NCBI GenBank assembly: GCA_016784735.1
Contig: JADHUC010000106.1
Span: forward strand, 1-32,831
DNA from: Pirellulaceae bacterium
GTDB taxonomy: Bacteria; Planctomycetota; Planctomycetia; Pirellulales; Pirellulaceae
Direction of reading: 5' to 3'
Length of the DNA: 32,831 nt
The position numbers and the translations under genes are program-made. The notes under the pieces are model-generated. The model did no database searches and was not told the origin of the DNA. It saw only the letters and a program-made list of their open reading frames with translations. Below, in pieces: positions 9,577-17,172 of the stretch. Numbering within the stretch: the first letter of the stretch is position 1; the number at the start of each line of letters is the position of its first letter.

Positions 9577-9886
9577 GCTCTTCCCTTTCGAATGGTTGCC
9601 GAGTCGATATTCGCGCCTTTGCGGCCCAACCTCGCTGGAGGGCCAAGAGGAAATCCTCGCCACTATTGTACGCAATTCGGCCTTCCGTCGGGGCTGCATG
9701 CAACTCTCTAGGCCCGTTGGTGGTCAAAGGGACGTGTTTACCATCCGACCTGATGATGAATCCACCAAGAGAATTCTCACGAACATATGACAGAACGCTA
9801 GCAGACCAATGCTGGCTTGGTTACAGCAACCGGCAAGCCACGTCGAGTTGCCCGATCAAAACAAGTGAAGTGGGAGAGATTCCGAA
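9577..9886. other. 310-bp divergent intergenic region
   Basis: It separates the minus-strand LamG protein from the plus-strand SOUL gene and must carry both promoters. No ORF with coding character was seen. The one structure found is the hairpin at 9813-9840. GGGAGAG at about 9870 is the probable ribosome-binding site for the SOUL gene. No convincing -35/-10 pair could be chosen by eye. Confidence 0.5.
9813..9840 (+). promoter_or_regulatory. Bulged inverted repeat upstream of the SOUL gene
   Basis: TGGCTTGGTT (9813-9822) pairs with AACC and AAGCCA (9828-9840) across a 5-nt loop, with a 3-nt bulge GGC. This gives a 10-bp stem ending 46 nt before the ATG at 9887. There is no T-tract, so it is not an intrinsic terminator. 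It could be an operator or a leader hairpin for the first gene of the stress block. Function is inferred only from position. Confidence 0.35.
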
Positions 9887-10783
9887 ATGCGATTGAAAGA
9901 CATTCTTACGTTGTGCTTGGTCAGTATGGCTGCCGTGGTTCCATGGACGGTACGTGGGGAGTCGTTGTCGGACGCCCGGCATCAGCGGAGGCGGGAGGCG
10001 GCGGAAACCTTACGGAATGCACTCCGCGCGAATGCAGCTTCGCAGTCAACGGGTGCGGATACGTTCGCGCGGTACAGAGCTGCCGTATCCGAGGCAGTTT
10101 CATTGGTCGGCTCGGAATCTGTTGCCGCCGCCGAACTGACACATGCAGTACGCGAAGCCTACGATTCGAACGGAGGGTCGGACGGCGCATTACGGGCGTT
10201 CCGTGCTCGGATTGAAGAGGTTTGCGAGAACCTGGCCTTCGCACCGCTTGTCGAAGCCGAGATGCCGACCGGCTTCCCGCCACCGACGCCGGTCGGGGAG
10301 ATCGAGGTGAAGCAATACCCGATGTATCGCATGGCCCAAACAGACGCAGGCGAGAGCCCCGCGTTTTGGACGCTTTTCAATCATATCAAACGGAACAAGA
10401 TCGTAATGACTGCGCCCGTCGAGATGGGCTACCCGCTGACACAAGCCGTTGAGAAGAAAGCGGAAACGATGGCGTTTCTATACAGCGACCGAGACCTCGG
10501 CGATACCGGCTCGCACGGTTCGGTTCGCGTCGCCGATGTCCCGCCACAGACGGTGGTCAGCATGGGGGTCCGCGGCGGCAGAACAGCGCAGAAAATCGAA
10601 TCTGCACGACAAGGGCTGATGAAGTGGATCGACGCACGCGAAGCGGGGTATCGGGCTGCGGGGAAAATGCGAGTCATGGGCTACAACAGTCCTTTTGTCC
10701 CGCCAAACCGAAAGTACTTCGAAGTTCAGATTCCAGTCGTGATTGAAGCTGACCCTGCTAATCCGAACCGGGAAAAATCTTGA
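9887..10783 (+). CDS. SOUL-family haem-binding protein, exported
   Basis: A 298-residue protein. A signal peptide occupies residues 1-24 (MRLKDILTLCLVSMAAVVPW then a Ser/Glu-rich cleavage area), and a helical stretch fills about 25-115. The SOUL/HBP domain spans about 136-290, recognised by EIEVKQYPMYRMAQ, FWTLFNHIKRNKIVMTAPVEM, a variable loop, and MGYNSPFVPPNRKYFEVQIP near the end. The family binds haem or other tetrapyrroles. In bacteria SOUL genes often occur with photolyase, DUF1365 and cyclopropane synthase genes in light-stress clusters, which fits the genes downstream. Export suggests a periplasmic role, perhaps in handling photosensitising tetrapyrroles (inference). GGGAGAG precedes the start at a slightly long spacing. 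Confidence 0.88.
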   Translation: MRLKDILTLCLVSMAAVVPWTVRGESLSDARHQRRREAAETLRNALRANAASQSTGADTFARYRAAVSEAVSLVGSESVAAAELTHAVREAYDSNGGSDGALRAFRARIEEVCENLAFAPLVEAEMPTGFPPPTPVGEIEVKQYPMYRMAQTDAGESPAFWTLFNHIKRNKIVMTAPVEMGYPLTQAVEKKAETMAFLYSDRDLGDTGSHGSVRVADVPPQTVVSMGVRGGRTAQKIESARQGLMKWIDAREAGYRAAGKMRVMGYNSPFVPPNRKYFEVQIPVVIEADPANPNREKS

Positions 10784-10889
10784 ATCCGATTGCGCTTCAC
10801 CAGCGAATACTGTGACAAGTGGTCAACAACCTTTATCGAGGCAGAGAAAGCCTCAGTCTTACTCACCTGCTAAAAGAAAGGGCACGCAA

Positions 10890-11060
10890 ATGCCGAACGA
10901 AACAGCCGAATTCTCAAGGCAAAGCTTCAAATGGGTGAAGGCCGAAACAGGGACTACATACCTTTGCCCGGTCGACGTCATCAAGGGGCGCAGCGACCTA
11001 ACCGACGAGGAGTTGAGCGTCCTTTGCATAGACGAGTCGCTGAGCCCCCACAACGACTAG
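10890..11060 (+). CDS. Small 56-residue protein of unknown function
   Basis: Begins at ATG 10890 after AAGAAAGGG. The frame is open further upstream, but that part has no ribosome-binding site and overlaps the end of the SOUL gene. Sequence begins MPNETAEFSRQSFKWVKAET, has one Cys in TTYLCPVDV and a second in SVLCIDES, and ends SLSPHND. It has no membrane segment and no recognised domain. It is acidic at the C-terminal half and lies between the SOUL gene and the FAD oxidoreductase in the same direction, so it probably belongs to the same block. The good ribosome-binding site and the position argue that it is real. No function is assigned. Confidence 0.6.
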   Translation: MPNETAEFSRQSFKWVKAETGTTYLCPVDVIKGRSDLTDEELSVLCIDESLSPHND

Positions 11061-11084
11061 CCCTCCGAATGTCTAACATAAGGC

Positions 11085-11120
11085 GGGGCATCGAAACCGT
11101 AGACTCGGCGACGATGCCTC
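11085..11120. promoter_or_regulatory. Inverted repeat upstream of the lipid-modification operon
   Basis: GGCATCG (11087-11093) and CGATGCC (11112-11118) form perfect 7-bp arms separated by 18 nt, extendable to 9 bp with one G-T pair (11085-11093 / 11112-11120). It ends 28 bp before the GTG start of the FAD oxidoreductase. The form suits a dimeric-regulator operator or a leader hairpin. It is not followed by a T-run. Function inferred. Confidence 0.35.
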
Positions 11121-11148
11121 GTTCTTCTGTGCTCTTGAGGAGTGCGTC

Positions 11149-12429
11149 GTGAGGATCGGCATTATTGGAACAGGAATCTCCGGCCTGGTCGCTGCGTACC
11201 GTCTGTGCGACACACACGATGTCACGCTGTTCGAGGCGAACGATTACGTCGGAGGACATACGAACACAGCAAGCGTTCAACTGGACGGTGAGAACCACAA
11301 TGTCGACACGGGGTTCATCGTCTTCAACGACCGAACGTACCCGAATTTCTGCCGCCTGCTACGAGAACTTGAGGTGACGTCGCATCCGACAACGATGAGC
11401 TTCAGTGTTAGATGCGATCGTAGTCGGATCGAGTACAACGGCACATCGCTGAATGGGCTGTTCGCCCAACGCATGAATCTTATACGGCCCACTTTCCATC
11501 GAATGATTCGCGACATCCTGCGGTTCAACCGCGAGGCCGTACGACTGCTTGATAGAGACGGCCAAGATATCACTGTCGGTGAATTCCTGCTAACAAACCG
11601 CTATTCAGACGTTTTCGCGAATCGTTACTTGTTACCGATGGGGTCTGCGATATGGTCGTGCCCCTCGACTGCCTTCGAGCAGTTTCCGATTCGATTCATA
11701 GCCGAGTTCTACAAGAATCATGGCTTGCTCGGTCTGCGAAATCGGCCAGTTTGGAGAGTCATCCAAGGTGGATCACGTCGTTACGTTTCTGCCATGACCG
11801 CACGATTAGGTGACCGGATTCGGCTGAATTCCCCCGTCGAGTCCGTACTGCGCCTTCCGGGCTGCGTCATGCTGAAATCACAGGGCCATCCGGCTGAGAC
11901 TTATGACGAAGTGATATTCGCCTGTCACAGCGATCAATCGCTCGCGATACTCGGCAATGATGCGACTTCAACAGAACGTCAGGTTCTGTCTCAGTTCCCT
12001 TACCAGCCGAACACCGCTGTACTTCACACCGACACATCACTGCTTCCGAGACGCAAGCGGGCGTGGGCGAGTTGGAACTATCACATACCCGAGACACGAT
12101 TGCAGCATGCGACTGTCACGTACAACATGAACCGCTTGCAGCATATTCGCTCGAAGAACGTGTTCTGCGTGACGCTGAACGAATGCGACGCAATCGACGA
12201 GCGGAAAGTGATTCGCCGATTTCAGTACAGTCATCCCGTCTACACGATTCAGCGAGCACAGGCACAGAATCGCCACACAGAACTGATCCGCGCGAACCGA
12301 ACCTCTTTCTGCGGAGCGTATTGGGGAAACGGTTTTCACGAGGACGGAGTCAATAGCGCGTTGGCGGTTGTATCTGCGTATGGAAGGCCGTCGGCGGCAC
12401 GTCGGGAGGAGGTCGCCTCGCATGCATAG
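11149..12429 (+). CDS. FAD-dependent oxidoreductase (amine-oxidase-like) of the cfa/DUF1365 cluster
   Basis: A 426-residue flavoprotein. The dinucleotide-binding GTGISG is at residues 7-12, followed by an acidic strand end (TLFEANDYVGGHTNT) as in amine oxidase/protoporphyrinogen-oxidase-like folds. The C-terminal FAD contact is FCGAYWGNGFHEDGVNSAL. GTG 11149 is the start: GAGGAGT lies just upstream and the next residues are the Rossmann strand. Its family is typically encoded beside DUF1365 and cyclopropane synthase-like methyltransferases. In alphaproteobacteria related flavoproteins desaturate methylated acyl chains on the way to furan fatty acids, so oxidation of membrane-lipid acyl chains is the likely role (inference). 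It is the first gene of a tight run and overlaps the next by 8 nt. Confidence 0.88.
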   Translation: MRIGIIGTGISGLVAAYRLCDTHDVTLFEANDYVGGHTNTASVQLDGENHNVDTGFIVFNDRTYPNFCRLLRELEVTSHPTTMSFSVRCDRSRIEYNGTSLNGLFAQRMNLIRPTFHRMIRDILRFNREAVRLLDRDGQDITVGEFLLTNRYSDVFANRYLLPMGSAIWSCPSTAFEQFPIRFIAEFYKNHGLLGLRNRPVWRVIQGGSRRYVSAMTARLGDRIRLNSPVESVLRLPGCVMLKSQGHPAETYDEVIFACHSDQSLAILGNDATSTERQVLSQFPYQPNTAVLHTDTSLLPRRKRAWASWNYHIPETRLQHATVTYNMNRLQHIRSKNVFCVTLNECDAIDERKVIRRFQYSHPVYTIQRAQAQNRHTELIRANRTSFCGAYWGNGFHEDGVNSALAVVSAYGRPSAARREEVASHA

Positions 12430-13249
12430 CTGCATTTACGAAGGTACAGTCCGGCACCGGCGTTTTTCTCCCGTTGCGCACAGCTTTCGATATCCGCTAT
12501 ATCTGATGTATCTGGATTTGAGCGAACTGGACGAGGTATTTCGAGGGCGTTGGCTCTGGTCGACAGGTCGGCCCAACCTCGCATGGTTCCGGCGAGACGA
12601 TCATCTCGGCGATCCGCGTGCACCGTTGGACTCGGCCGTTCGTGACGTAGTTTCCTCAAGAACCGGGTCGCGTCCGACCGGTCCAATCCGATTGCTCACG
12701 AATTTGCGTTACTTTGGCTACGTGATCAATCCGGTCAGCTTCTATTTCTGCTACGACTCGAATGATGGACGACTGGACACGATCGTGGCGGAAGTGACCA
12801 ATACACCCTGGGGCGAGCGCCACTGTTATGTGCTCAGCGAGTCGAATTCGCTCTACCATGACAAGCCAACAGTACATCGGTTCGAGCACCAGAAAGAACT
12901 CCACGTGTCCCCCTTCATGGATCTGGACATGTACTATCGTTGGCACATAACCGAGCCGCGTGACCGGCTGGTAGTGCGCATCGACAACTACGACAGTTCG
13001 GGAAAGCGCTTCGACTCGGACATGGTTCTGCGGCGGCGGGAGATCAGCGGCCGCGAACTCGCGCGGGTCCTGGTCCGCTATCCCTTTATGACGGCCCGAG
13101 TCGCAATCGGGATCTACTGGCAGGCGCTGAAGCTCTGGCGTAAGGGGGCTCCGTTTTTCTCCCACCCGAAGCACCGCCAGGCGAGCCGCCTGCCGACGAG
13201 ACCGCCAGAGTACTCGGCCGGGCATGACGAGGAACAGCACGCTGCTTGA
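12422..13249 (+). CDS. DUF1365 family protein
   Basis: A 275-residue DUF1365 protein starting MHSCIYEGTVRHRRFSPVAH. Family marks include HSFRYPLYLMYLDLSEL, RLLTNLRYFGYVINPVSFYF, EVTNTPWGERHCYVL and HVSPFMDLDMYYRW. ATG 12422 lies inside the last codons of the previous gene and is preceded by a strong GGGAGGAGG at 12404-12412, which favours it over the longer open frame from 12368. DUF1365 has no settled biochemistry. It is found almost always with the FAD oxidoreductase and cyclopropane-type methyltransferase, as here, and belongs to light or singlet-oxygen regulons in proteobacteria. A role in acyl-chain modification is inferred from context. Confidence 0.9.
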   Translation: MHSCIYEGTVRHRRFSPVAHSFRYPLYLMYLDLSELDEVFRGRWLWSTGRPNLAWFRRDDHLGDPRAPLDSAVRDVVSSRTGSRPTGPIRLLTNLRYFGYVINPVSFYFCYDSNDGRLDTIVAEVTNTPWGERHCYVLSESNSLYHDKPTVHRFEHQKELHVSPFMDLDMYYRWHITEPRDRLVVRIDNYDSSGKRFDSDMVLRRREISGRELARVLVRYPFMTARVAIGIYWQALKLWRKGAPFFSHPKHRQASRLPTRPPEYSAGHDEEQHAA

Positions 13250-13279
13250 CGCGACACGCTGCGAAGGAGACCAATTGAG

Positions 13280-14626
13280 ATGAGCGTACCGGCACTGGCC
13301 AGACCAAAGAAAGCCACCTGGTCCAAAGCACGTGCGACGCGCGATTCGATGGGGAATCTGGAAGCAGCAGCCAACCAATGTGGCCGTACCGACGGGCATC
13401 GCCTGTCCACGTCGTCCACACCGGCTGATTCTGATGGTACGAGCTTTCTTACACGTCTTCTCCGGCGCGGCGTCGTCAACAACCTGAACAACATCAAAGG
13501 TGGACAGATCGTCCTATTGGACGGGCCAATTTGTGAGGAAAGCGGACTTCCGACGAGCGACTCTCCGTCCGCAAGAATCGCGGTGTGCAACCCGCGGTTC
13601 TACCGTCGAGTAGCATTGGGCGGCAGCCTGGGAGCGGCCGAATCGTATCTAGATGGCGATTGGGAGTGCGACGATCTGACAACATTTTTTCGCATTCTCG
13701 CCCGAGATCTCCAGTCGTCCGCGTCGATCGAAGGCCGGGCAACAGCCGTCGCCCGACGCATCGCTCGACTGGGACATTGGCTTGGGCGAAACACTCGGCG
13801 AGGTAGCCGCAAGAACATCGAAGCCCATTATGACCTGGGTGATGATTTCTTCCGCTTGTTCCTCGACTCGACCATGATGTATTCCTCAGCCATTTTCGAA
13901 CGCGAGGACATGACGCTTGAGGAAGCTCAAGTTGCTCGGCTGGATCGCATCTGTCGGAAGCTCGAGCTGAGACGTTCGGATCACGTGCTCGAAATCGGCA
14001 CCGGGTGGGGTGGGTTCGCTCTGCACGCGGCGCGTGACTATGGCTGCCGAGTGACGACCACCACGATCTCGAAAAACCAGTTCGAGACGGCAAAGCAACG
14101 GATTCGCCAAGCTGGACTGGACGACAGAGTGACGGTTCTCTATCAGGACTATCGCGATTTGCGGGGGAAGTACGACAAGCTCGTGTCGATCGAGATGATC
14201 GAGGCCGTCGGGCTCCGGTACTTCGACGCCTACTTCGCCCAGTGCGGAAGGCTACTGAATAGCGGTGGACGGATGTTGCTTCAAGCAATCGTCATGCCCG
14301 AAAGACGCTACGACCAGTACCTGCGTTCAGTCGACTTCATACAGAAATACATTTTCCCCGGAGGTTGCCTGCCGTCGATCACGACCATGCAGCAATCGGT
14401 GTCGCGGCAGACGAACTTGAGCCTGCTTGAATTGAAGGATTTCGCGCCGCACTACGCCCGGACGCTGCGTGAATGGCGGACTCGATTTCACAGTAACCTG
14501 AGAGACGTACGCCGGCTTGGTTATTCCGAGCGCTTCGTACGGACGTGGGATTACTACTTAAGCTACTGCGAAGCGGCATTCGAAGAACGCGCCGTGGGTG
14601 TTGTCCAGGCCGTTTGGGGACAATAG
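13280..14626 (+). CDS. Cyclopropane-fatty-acyl-phospholipid synthase family methyltransferase
   Basis: A 448-residue SAM-dependent lipid methyltransferase. NIEAHYDLGDDFFRLFLDST (189-208) is the family's substrate-side motif. VLEIGTGWGG (236-245) is the SAM-binding loop. SIEMIEAVG (303-311) carries the conserved Glu, and FIQKYIFPGG (353-362) the conserved Tyr. Length is slightly above the usual 380-420 because of an N-terminal tail of about 55 residues rich in Ser and Ala. It acts on unsaturated acyl chains in membrane phospholipids, giving cyclopropane or methyl-branched products; which one cannot be read from sequence. The start follows GAAGGAG and lies 30 nt after the DUF1365 stop, so co-transcription is likely. 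Confidence 0.93.
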   Translation: MSVPALARPKKATWSKARATRDSMGNLEAAANQCGRTDGHRLSTSSTPADSDGTSFLTRLLRRGVVNNLNNIKGGQIVLLDGPICEESGLPTSDSPSARIAVCNPRFYRRVALGGSLGAAESYLDGDWECDDLTTFFRILARDLQSSASIEGRATAVARRIARLGHWLGRNTRRGSRKNIEAHYDLGDDFFRLFLDSTMMYSSAIFEREDMTLEEAQVARLDRICRKLELRRSDHVLEIGTGWGGFALHAARDYGCRVTTTTISKNQFETAKQRIRQAGLDDRVTVLYQDYRDLRGKYDKLVSIEMIEAVGLRYFDAYFAQCGRLLNSGGRMLLQAIVMPERRYDQYLRSVDFIQKYIFPGGCLPSITTMQQSVSRQTNLSLLELKDFAPHYARTLREWRTRFHSNLRDVRRLGYSERFVRTWDYYLSYCEAAFEERAVGVVQAVWGQ

Positions 14627-14673
14627 CCCAACGGTGGATCTCGCGCCGCCTCCTCAAAAGGCAGGTTTCACGA

Positions 14674-15468
14674 ATGGTTGACGTCTTCCTTATGAACGCG
14701 TTTTTCATCGCCGGTCTGATGATCACGGTCTGGCTGATCAGCTTGGCGTTGAAGGACGTGAGCGTCGTGGACGTAGCCTGGGGGCTGGGCTTTGCAATGG
14801 TGGCTTGGGTGACCTACTTTGCCAGAACAACGTCCGAGGGCAATCCACTGCTTCCTCTACTGACGACCATCTGGGGCCTTCGGCTTAGCGGCTACTTGGC
14901 CTGGCGGAAAGCCGGCAGGCTGGAGGACTATCGCTACCGGGCCATGCGCGAACGACATCCGCGGTCGTTTCCGGTGCTCAGCTTGCTGACGGTATTTGCA
15001 TTGCAGGGCGCGCTCATGTGGATTGTCGCCTTGCCTCTGCAAACGGTCGATCCGGCGGGGGCGCCGTCGGTTGTCTTGACGATCATCGGTGTGCTGTTGT
15101 GGGGCGTTGGTCTTCTCTTCGAGTCGATCGGCGATTGGCAGTTGACCGGCTTCAAATCTGATCCGACCAACAGTGACAAGGTGATGGACCGAGGGTTTTG
15201 GCATTACACACGCCATCCGAACTACTTCGGGGACTCTCTTGTGTGGTGGGGCCTTTATGTTGTTTCGCTTGCGTCGGGAGGCCAGTGGTGGTCGGTCATT
15301 GGACCGGCTGTTATGTGCGTGCTACTGCGGAGGGTATCCGGCGTCACGCTATTGGAAAAATCTCTCAGATGCCGCAAGGAAGGCTATGCGGAATACGTGG
15401 CCCGAACCAACGCCTTTTTTCCTTGGTGGCCAAAACATACGCAACAAGAATCAGACGGAGGCGCATGA
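14674..15468 (+). CDS. DUF1295 membrane protein (steroid 5-alpha-reductase C-terminal-like fold)
   Basis: A 264-residue integral membrane protein with about six hydrophobic segments. Family marks are VVDVAWGLGFAMVAW, GLRLSGYLAWRK, DYRYRAMRERHP, and the C-terminal RGFWHYTRHPNYFGDSLVWW, the NAD(P)H/SAM-binding-like motif shared with isoprenylcysteine methyltransferases and 5-alpha reductases. ATG 14674 is 47 nt after the cyclopropane synthase stop; the frame stays open upstream but would overlap that gene. DUF1295 genes commonly lie in the same light-stress lipid cluster. A reductase-type step on a lipid is plausible but unproven. The stop overlaps the next start (ATGA at 15465-15468). Confidence 0.88.
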   Translation: MVDVFLMNAFFIAGLMITVWLISLALKDVSVVDVAWGLGFAMVAWVTYFARTTSEGNPLLPLLTTIWGLRLSGYLAWRKAGRLEDYRYRAMRERHPRSFPVLSLLTVFALQGALMWIVALPLQTVDPAGAPSVVLTIIGVLLWGVGLLFESIGDWQLTGFKSDPTNSDKVMDRGFWHYTRHPNYFGDSLVWWGLYVVSLASGGQWWSVIGPAVMCVLLRRVSGVTLLEKSLRCRKEGYAEYVARTNAFFPWWPKHTQQESDGGA

Positions 15469-15872
15469 GCATGCTTTTCTACGCCAAATTGTACCTTGCC
15501 ACGGTTCCGGTTTTCTTCTTCATCGACCTTTTCTGGTTGGGGTTTGTCGCGAAGGGCTTCTATAGAAAACACCTGGACTTCATCTTGAGCCCAAGGGTGA
15601 ACTGGACGGCAGCCATCGTCTTCTATTTGATCTTCATTGCGGGCATTCTCCTGTTTGCGGTGATTCCCGCTTTGGAGAGGAGTTCGTTGGGCAGGGCCGT
15701 TCTGATGGGCGGCCTTTTCGGCTTCTTCACCTACGCGACCTACGACCTGACGAATCTGGCCACGATTAAGGACTGGCCGTTAGCCGTTGTGATCGTCGAC
15801 ATCCTCTGGGGAATCGCACTCTGTTCGCTCGTCGCAGCGGCCAGTTTTGTGATTGCGAACTGGCTCAAGTGA
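15465..15872 (+). CDS. DUF2177 small membrane protein
   Basis: A 135-residue membrane protein with four hydrophobic helices: VPVFFFIDLFWLGFVA, the AIVFYLIFIAGILLFAVIPA segment, VLMGGLFGFFTYATYDL, and a last helix VIVDILWGIALCSLVAAA. The motif YATYDLTNLATIKDWP is characteristic of DUF2177. The length is normal. Its start shares ATGA with the end of the DUF1295 gene, and GGAGG lies just upstream, so translation is coupled. Function is unknown. The family repeatedly accompanies DUF1295, DUF1365 and cyclopropane synthase, so it belongs to the same lipid-modification unit. Confidence 0.9.
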   Translation: MSMLFYAKLYLATVPVFFFIDLFWLGFVAKGFYRKHLDFILSPRVNWTAAIVFYLIFIAGILLFAVIPALERSSLGRAVLMGGLFGFFTYATYDLTNLATIKDWPLAVVIVDILWGIALCSLVAAASFVIANWLK

Positions 15873-16023
15873 TGGAAACGAATATCTGATCGTCTCACTT
15901 TGCTGCGTTATTTGAATCCGCAACGATGCCTGCCGCGAATAGATGGTTGAGCGCTCAGTACGGTCGACTCTCATCAGAGGGTCATATCTGACAACCAACA
16001 AGCAGTCACACAAGGAGTGAGTT

Positions 16024-16533
16024 ATGAAACGTGCAGGTTTTCCGTTCTGTCTGGCCGCCTTGATCGCGATTACCTTCTCACCGATGGTCTCCGCCGATTG
16101 CGGTAAGTGCAGCCATTCGAAATCTAAGGACATCGTCGACACGGCCGTGGCCGCCGGGAGCTTCAAGACGCTCGCAGCGGCTTTGACGGCGGCAGATCTG
16201 ATTGGAACCCTGAAGGGCAGCGGGCCGTTCACCGTGTTTGCACCGACAGACGAGGCTTTCGCCAAGCTGCCAGAAGGCACCGTCGAGGAACTGCTGAAGC
16301 CGGAGAATAAGGCCAAGCTTACGGCAGTTTTGACGTATCACGTGGTTCCCGGCAAGGTCATGGCGTCGGATGTTGTGAAACTGGACAAAGCAAAGACCGT
16401 GCAGGGATCCGAAGTGAACATCCGAGTGGATCAAGGGAAGGTGTACATAGACAAGTCCCAAGTGGCGAAGGCCGACATCCACTGTGGAAATGGCGTAATT
16501 CACGTCATTGACTCGGTGCTGCTGCCGAACTAG
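16024..16533 (+). CDS. Secreted fasciclin (FAS1) domain protein
   Basis: A 169-residue exported protein with a signal peptide at residues 1-24 (MKRAGFPFCLAALIAITFSP then MVSA). A CxxC pair (DCGKC) follows, and one complete FAS1 domain covers about 35-169. FAS1 marks are DIVDTAVAAGSFKTLAAAL, GPFTVFAPTDEAFAKLP, LTYHVVPGKV and the closing HCGNGVIHVIDSVLLPN. FAS1 domains mediate adhesion or bind small ligands, including carotenoids and tetrapyrroles in some bacteria. Single-domain bacterial members often sit in light/ROS-stress regulons. An AAGGAGTGAG ribosome-binding site precedes the ATG. It has its own 150-bp upstream gap and a terminator just after, so it is probably the last gene of the block or a separate transcript. 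Confidence 0.93.
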   Translation: MKRAGFPFCLAALIAITFSPMVSADCGKCSHSKSKDIVDTAVAAGSFKTLAAALTAADLIGTLKGSGPFTVFAPTDEAFAKLPEGTVEELLKPENKAKLTAVLTYHVVPGKVMASDVVKLDKAKTVQGSEVNIRVDQGKVYIDKSQVAKADIHCGNGVIHVIDSVLLPN

Positions 16534-16555
16534 ATTCTAGGCACCTGGACTTGGA

Positions 16556-16579
16556 GGGCTCCGAGTGGGGCCCTTTTTT
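16556..16579 (+). terminator. Rho-independent terminator after the fasciclin gene
   Basis: GGGCTCC (16556-16562), loop GAGT, then GGGGCCC (16567-16573): seven stem pairs including one G-T, followed directly by six T (16574-16579). It begins 23 nt after the fasciclin stop and ends 32 nt before the likely GTG start of the sigma factor. Confidence 0.85.
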
Positions 16580-16611
16580 CTTGCGCGAACCGTCTGGTGG
16601 AGCGCGACGCG

Positions 16612-17172
16612 GTGCCTCTAACCTTGCTTCAAAGAGTAGCCGACGGAGATGCGGCTGCGGTAGATGAGTGCTTGAGCCAGTACGGCGGACTCGTGTGGTC
16701 GCTGGCCCGACGAATGTGCCCCAGGCATGAAGATGCAGAGGACGCCGTACAAGAGATCTTTATTGAACTTTGGCGCAAAGCCGAGAACTACGAGCCCGAT
16801 ATCGCATCCGAAGCGACGTACATCACCACGATCGCGCGGAGGCGACTGATCGACCGATACCGCCGTCGCAGCCGAGATCTCGACACGACGTCCATCGCCG
16901 ACGACGTGGTGGTAGACCATGTCGAGCACGAGAAGTGGATCGAAGTCAGCGAAGAGGCGGCGCACGCTCGGAAGCACATGCGACAACTGCGTCCGGAGGA
17001 GCAACAGGTGCTTGAGCTGTCTATCAACGACGGCATGAGCCAAAGCCAGGTGGCCGAAGCCATGAATCTGCCTCTGGGCACGGTAAAGACGCACGCACGG
17101 AGGGGTTTGATCAGGCTCCGGGAGCTACTCGGGGTGAGCGAGGTCGGTGGCGCGAAAGGAGCGGGAGCATGA
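16612..17172 (+). CDS. ECF-type RNA polymerase sigma factor (SigK-like)
   Basis: About 186 residues. Region 2 covers YGGLVWSLARRM, HEDAEDAVQEIFIELWRKAE and TYITTIARRRLIDRYRRRSR. Region 4 covers LRPEEQQVLELSINDGMSQS and the helix-turn-helix QVAEAMNLPLGTVKTHARRG. There is no region 3, as expected for the ECF class. GTG 16612 is preferred because GGTGGAG (16596-16602) is well spaced and the protein then begins MPLTLLQRVADGD as in relatives; GTG 16597 is possible. The last codons share ATGA (17169-17172) with a 41-residue ORF, and that shares ATGA with the B12-binding gene, so the three are translationally coupled. No zinc-finger, RskA or ChrR anti-sigma gene is present, which makes the B12-binding protein the prime candidate partner. 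Likely targets are the lipid/SOUL/fasciclin genes upstream (inference). Confidence 0.9.
   Translation: MPLTLLQRVADGDAAAVDECLSQYGGLVWSLARRMCPRHEDAEDAVQEIFIELWRKAENYEPDIASEATYITTIARRRLIDRYRRRSRDLDTTSIADDVVVDHVEHEKWIEVSEEAAHARKHMRQLRPEEQQVLELSINDGMSQSQVAEAMNLPLGTVKTHARRGLIRLRELLGVSEVGGAKGAGA

Noticed and set aside
6628..9711. Several plus-strand open frames of 160-340 codons (6628-7554, 7810-8295, 8689-9711)
   Set aside because: Shadows of the 1500-residue minus-strand LamG/CBM9 protein, produced by high GC and codon bias; no ribosome-binding sites or motifs.
10838..10854. GAGGC/GCCTC hairpin between the SOUL gene and the small ORF as a terminator
   Set aside because: Only 5 bp with a 7-nt loop and no T-run.
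12656..13399. 247-residue minus-strand open frame
   Set aside because: Antisense to DUF1365 and the start of the cyclopropane synthase gene; no recognisable domain.
13494..14288. 264-residue minus-strand open frame
   Set aside because: Shadow of the cyclopropane synthase gene; Arg/Ser-rich low-information translation.
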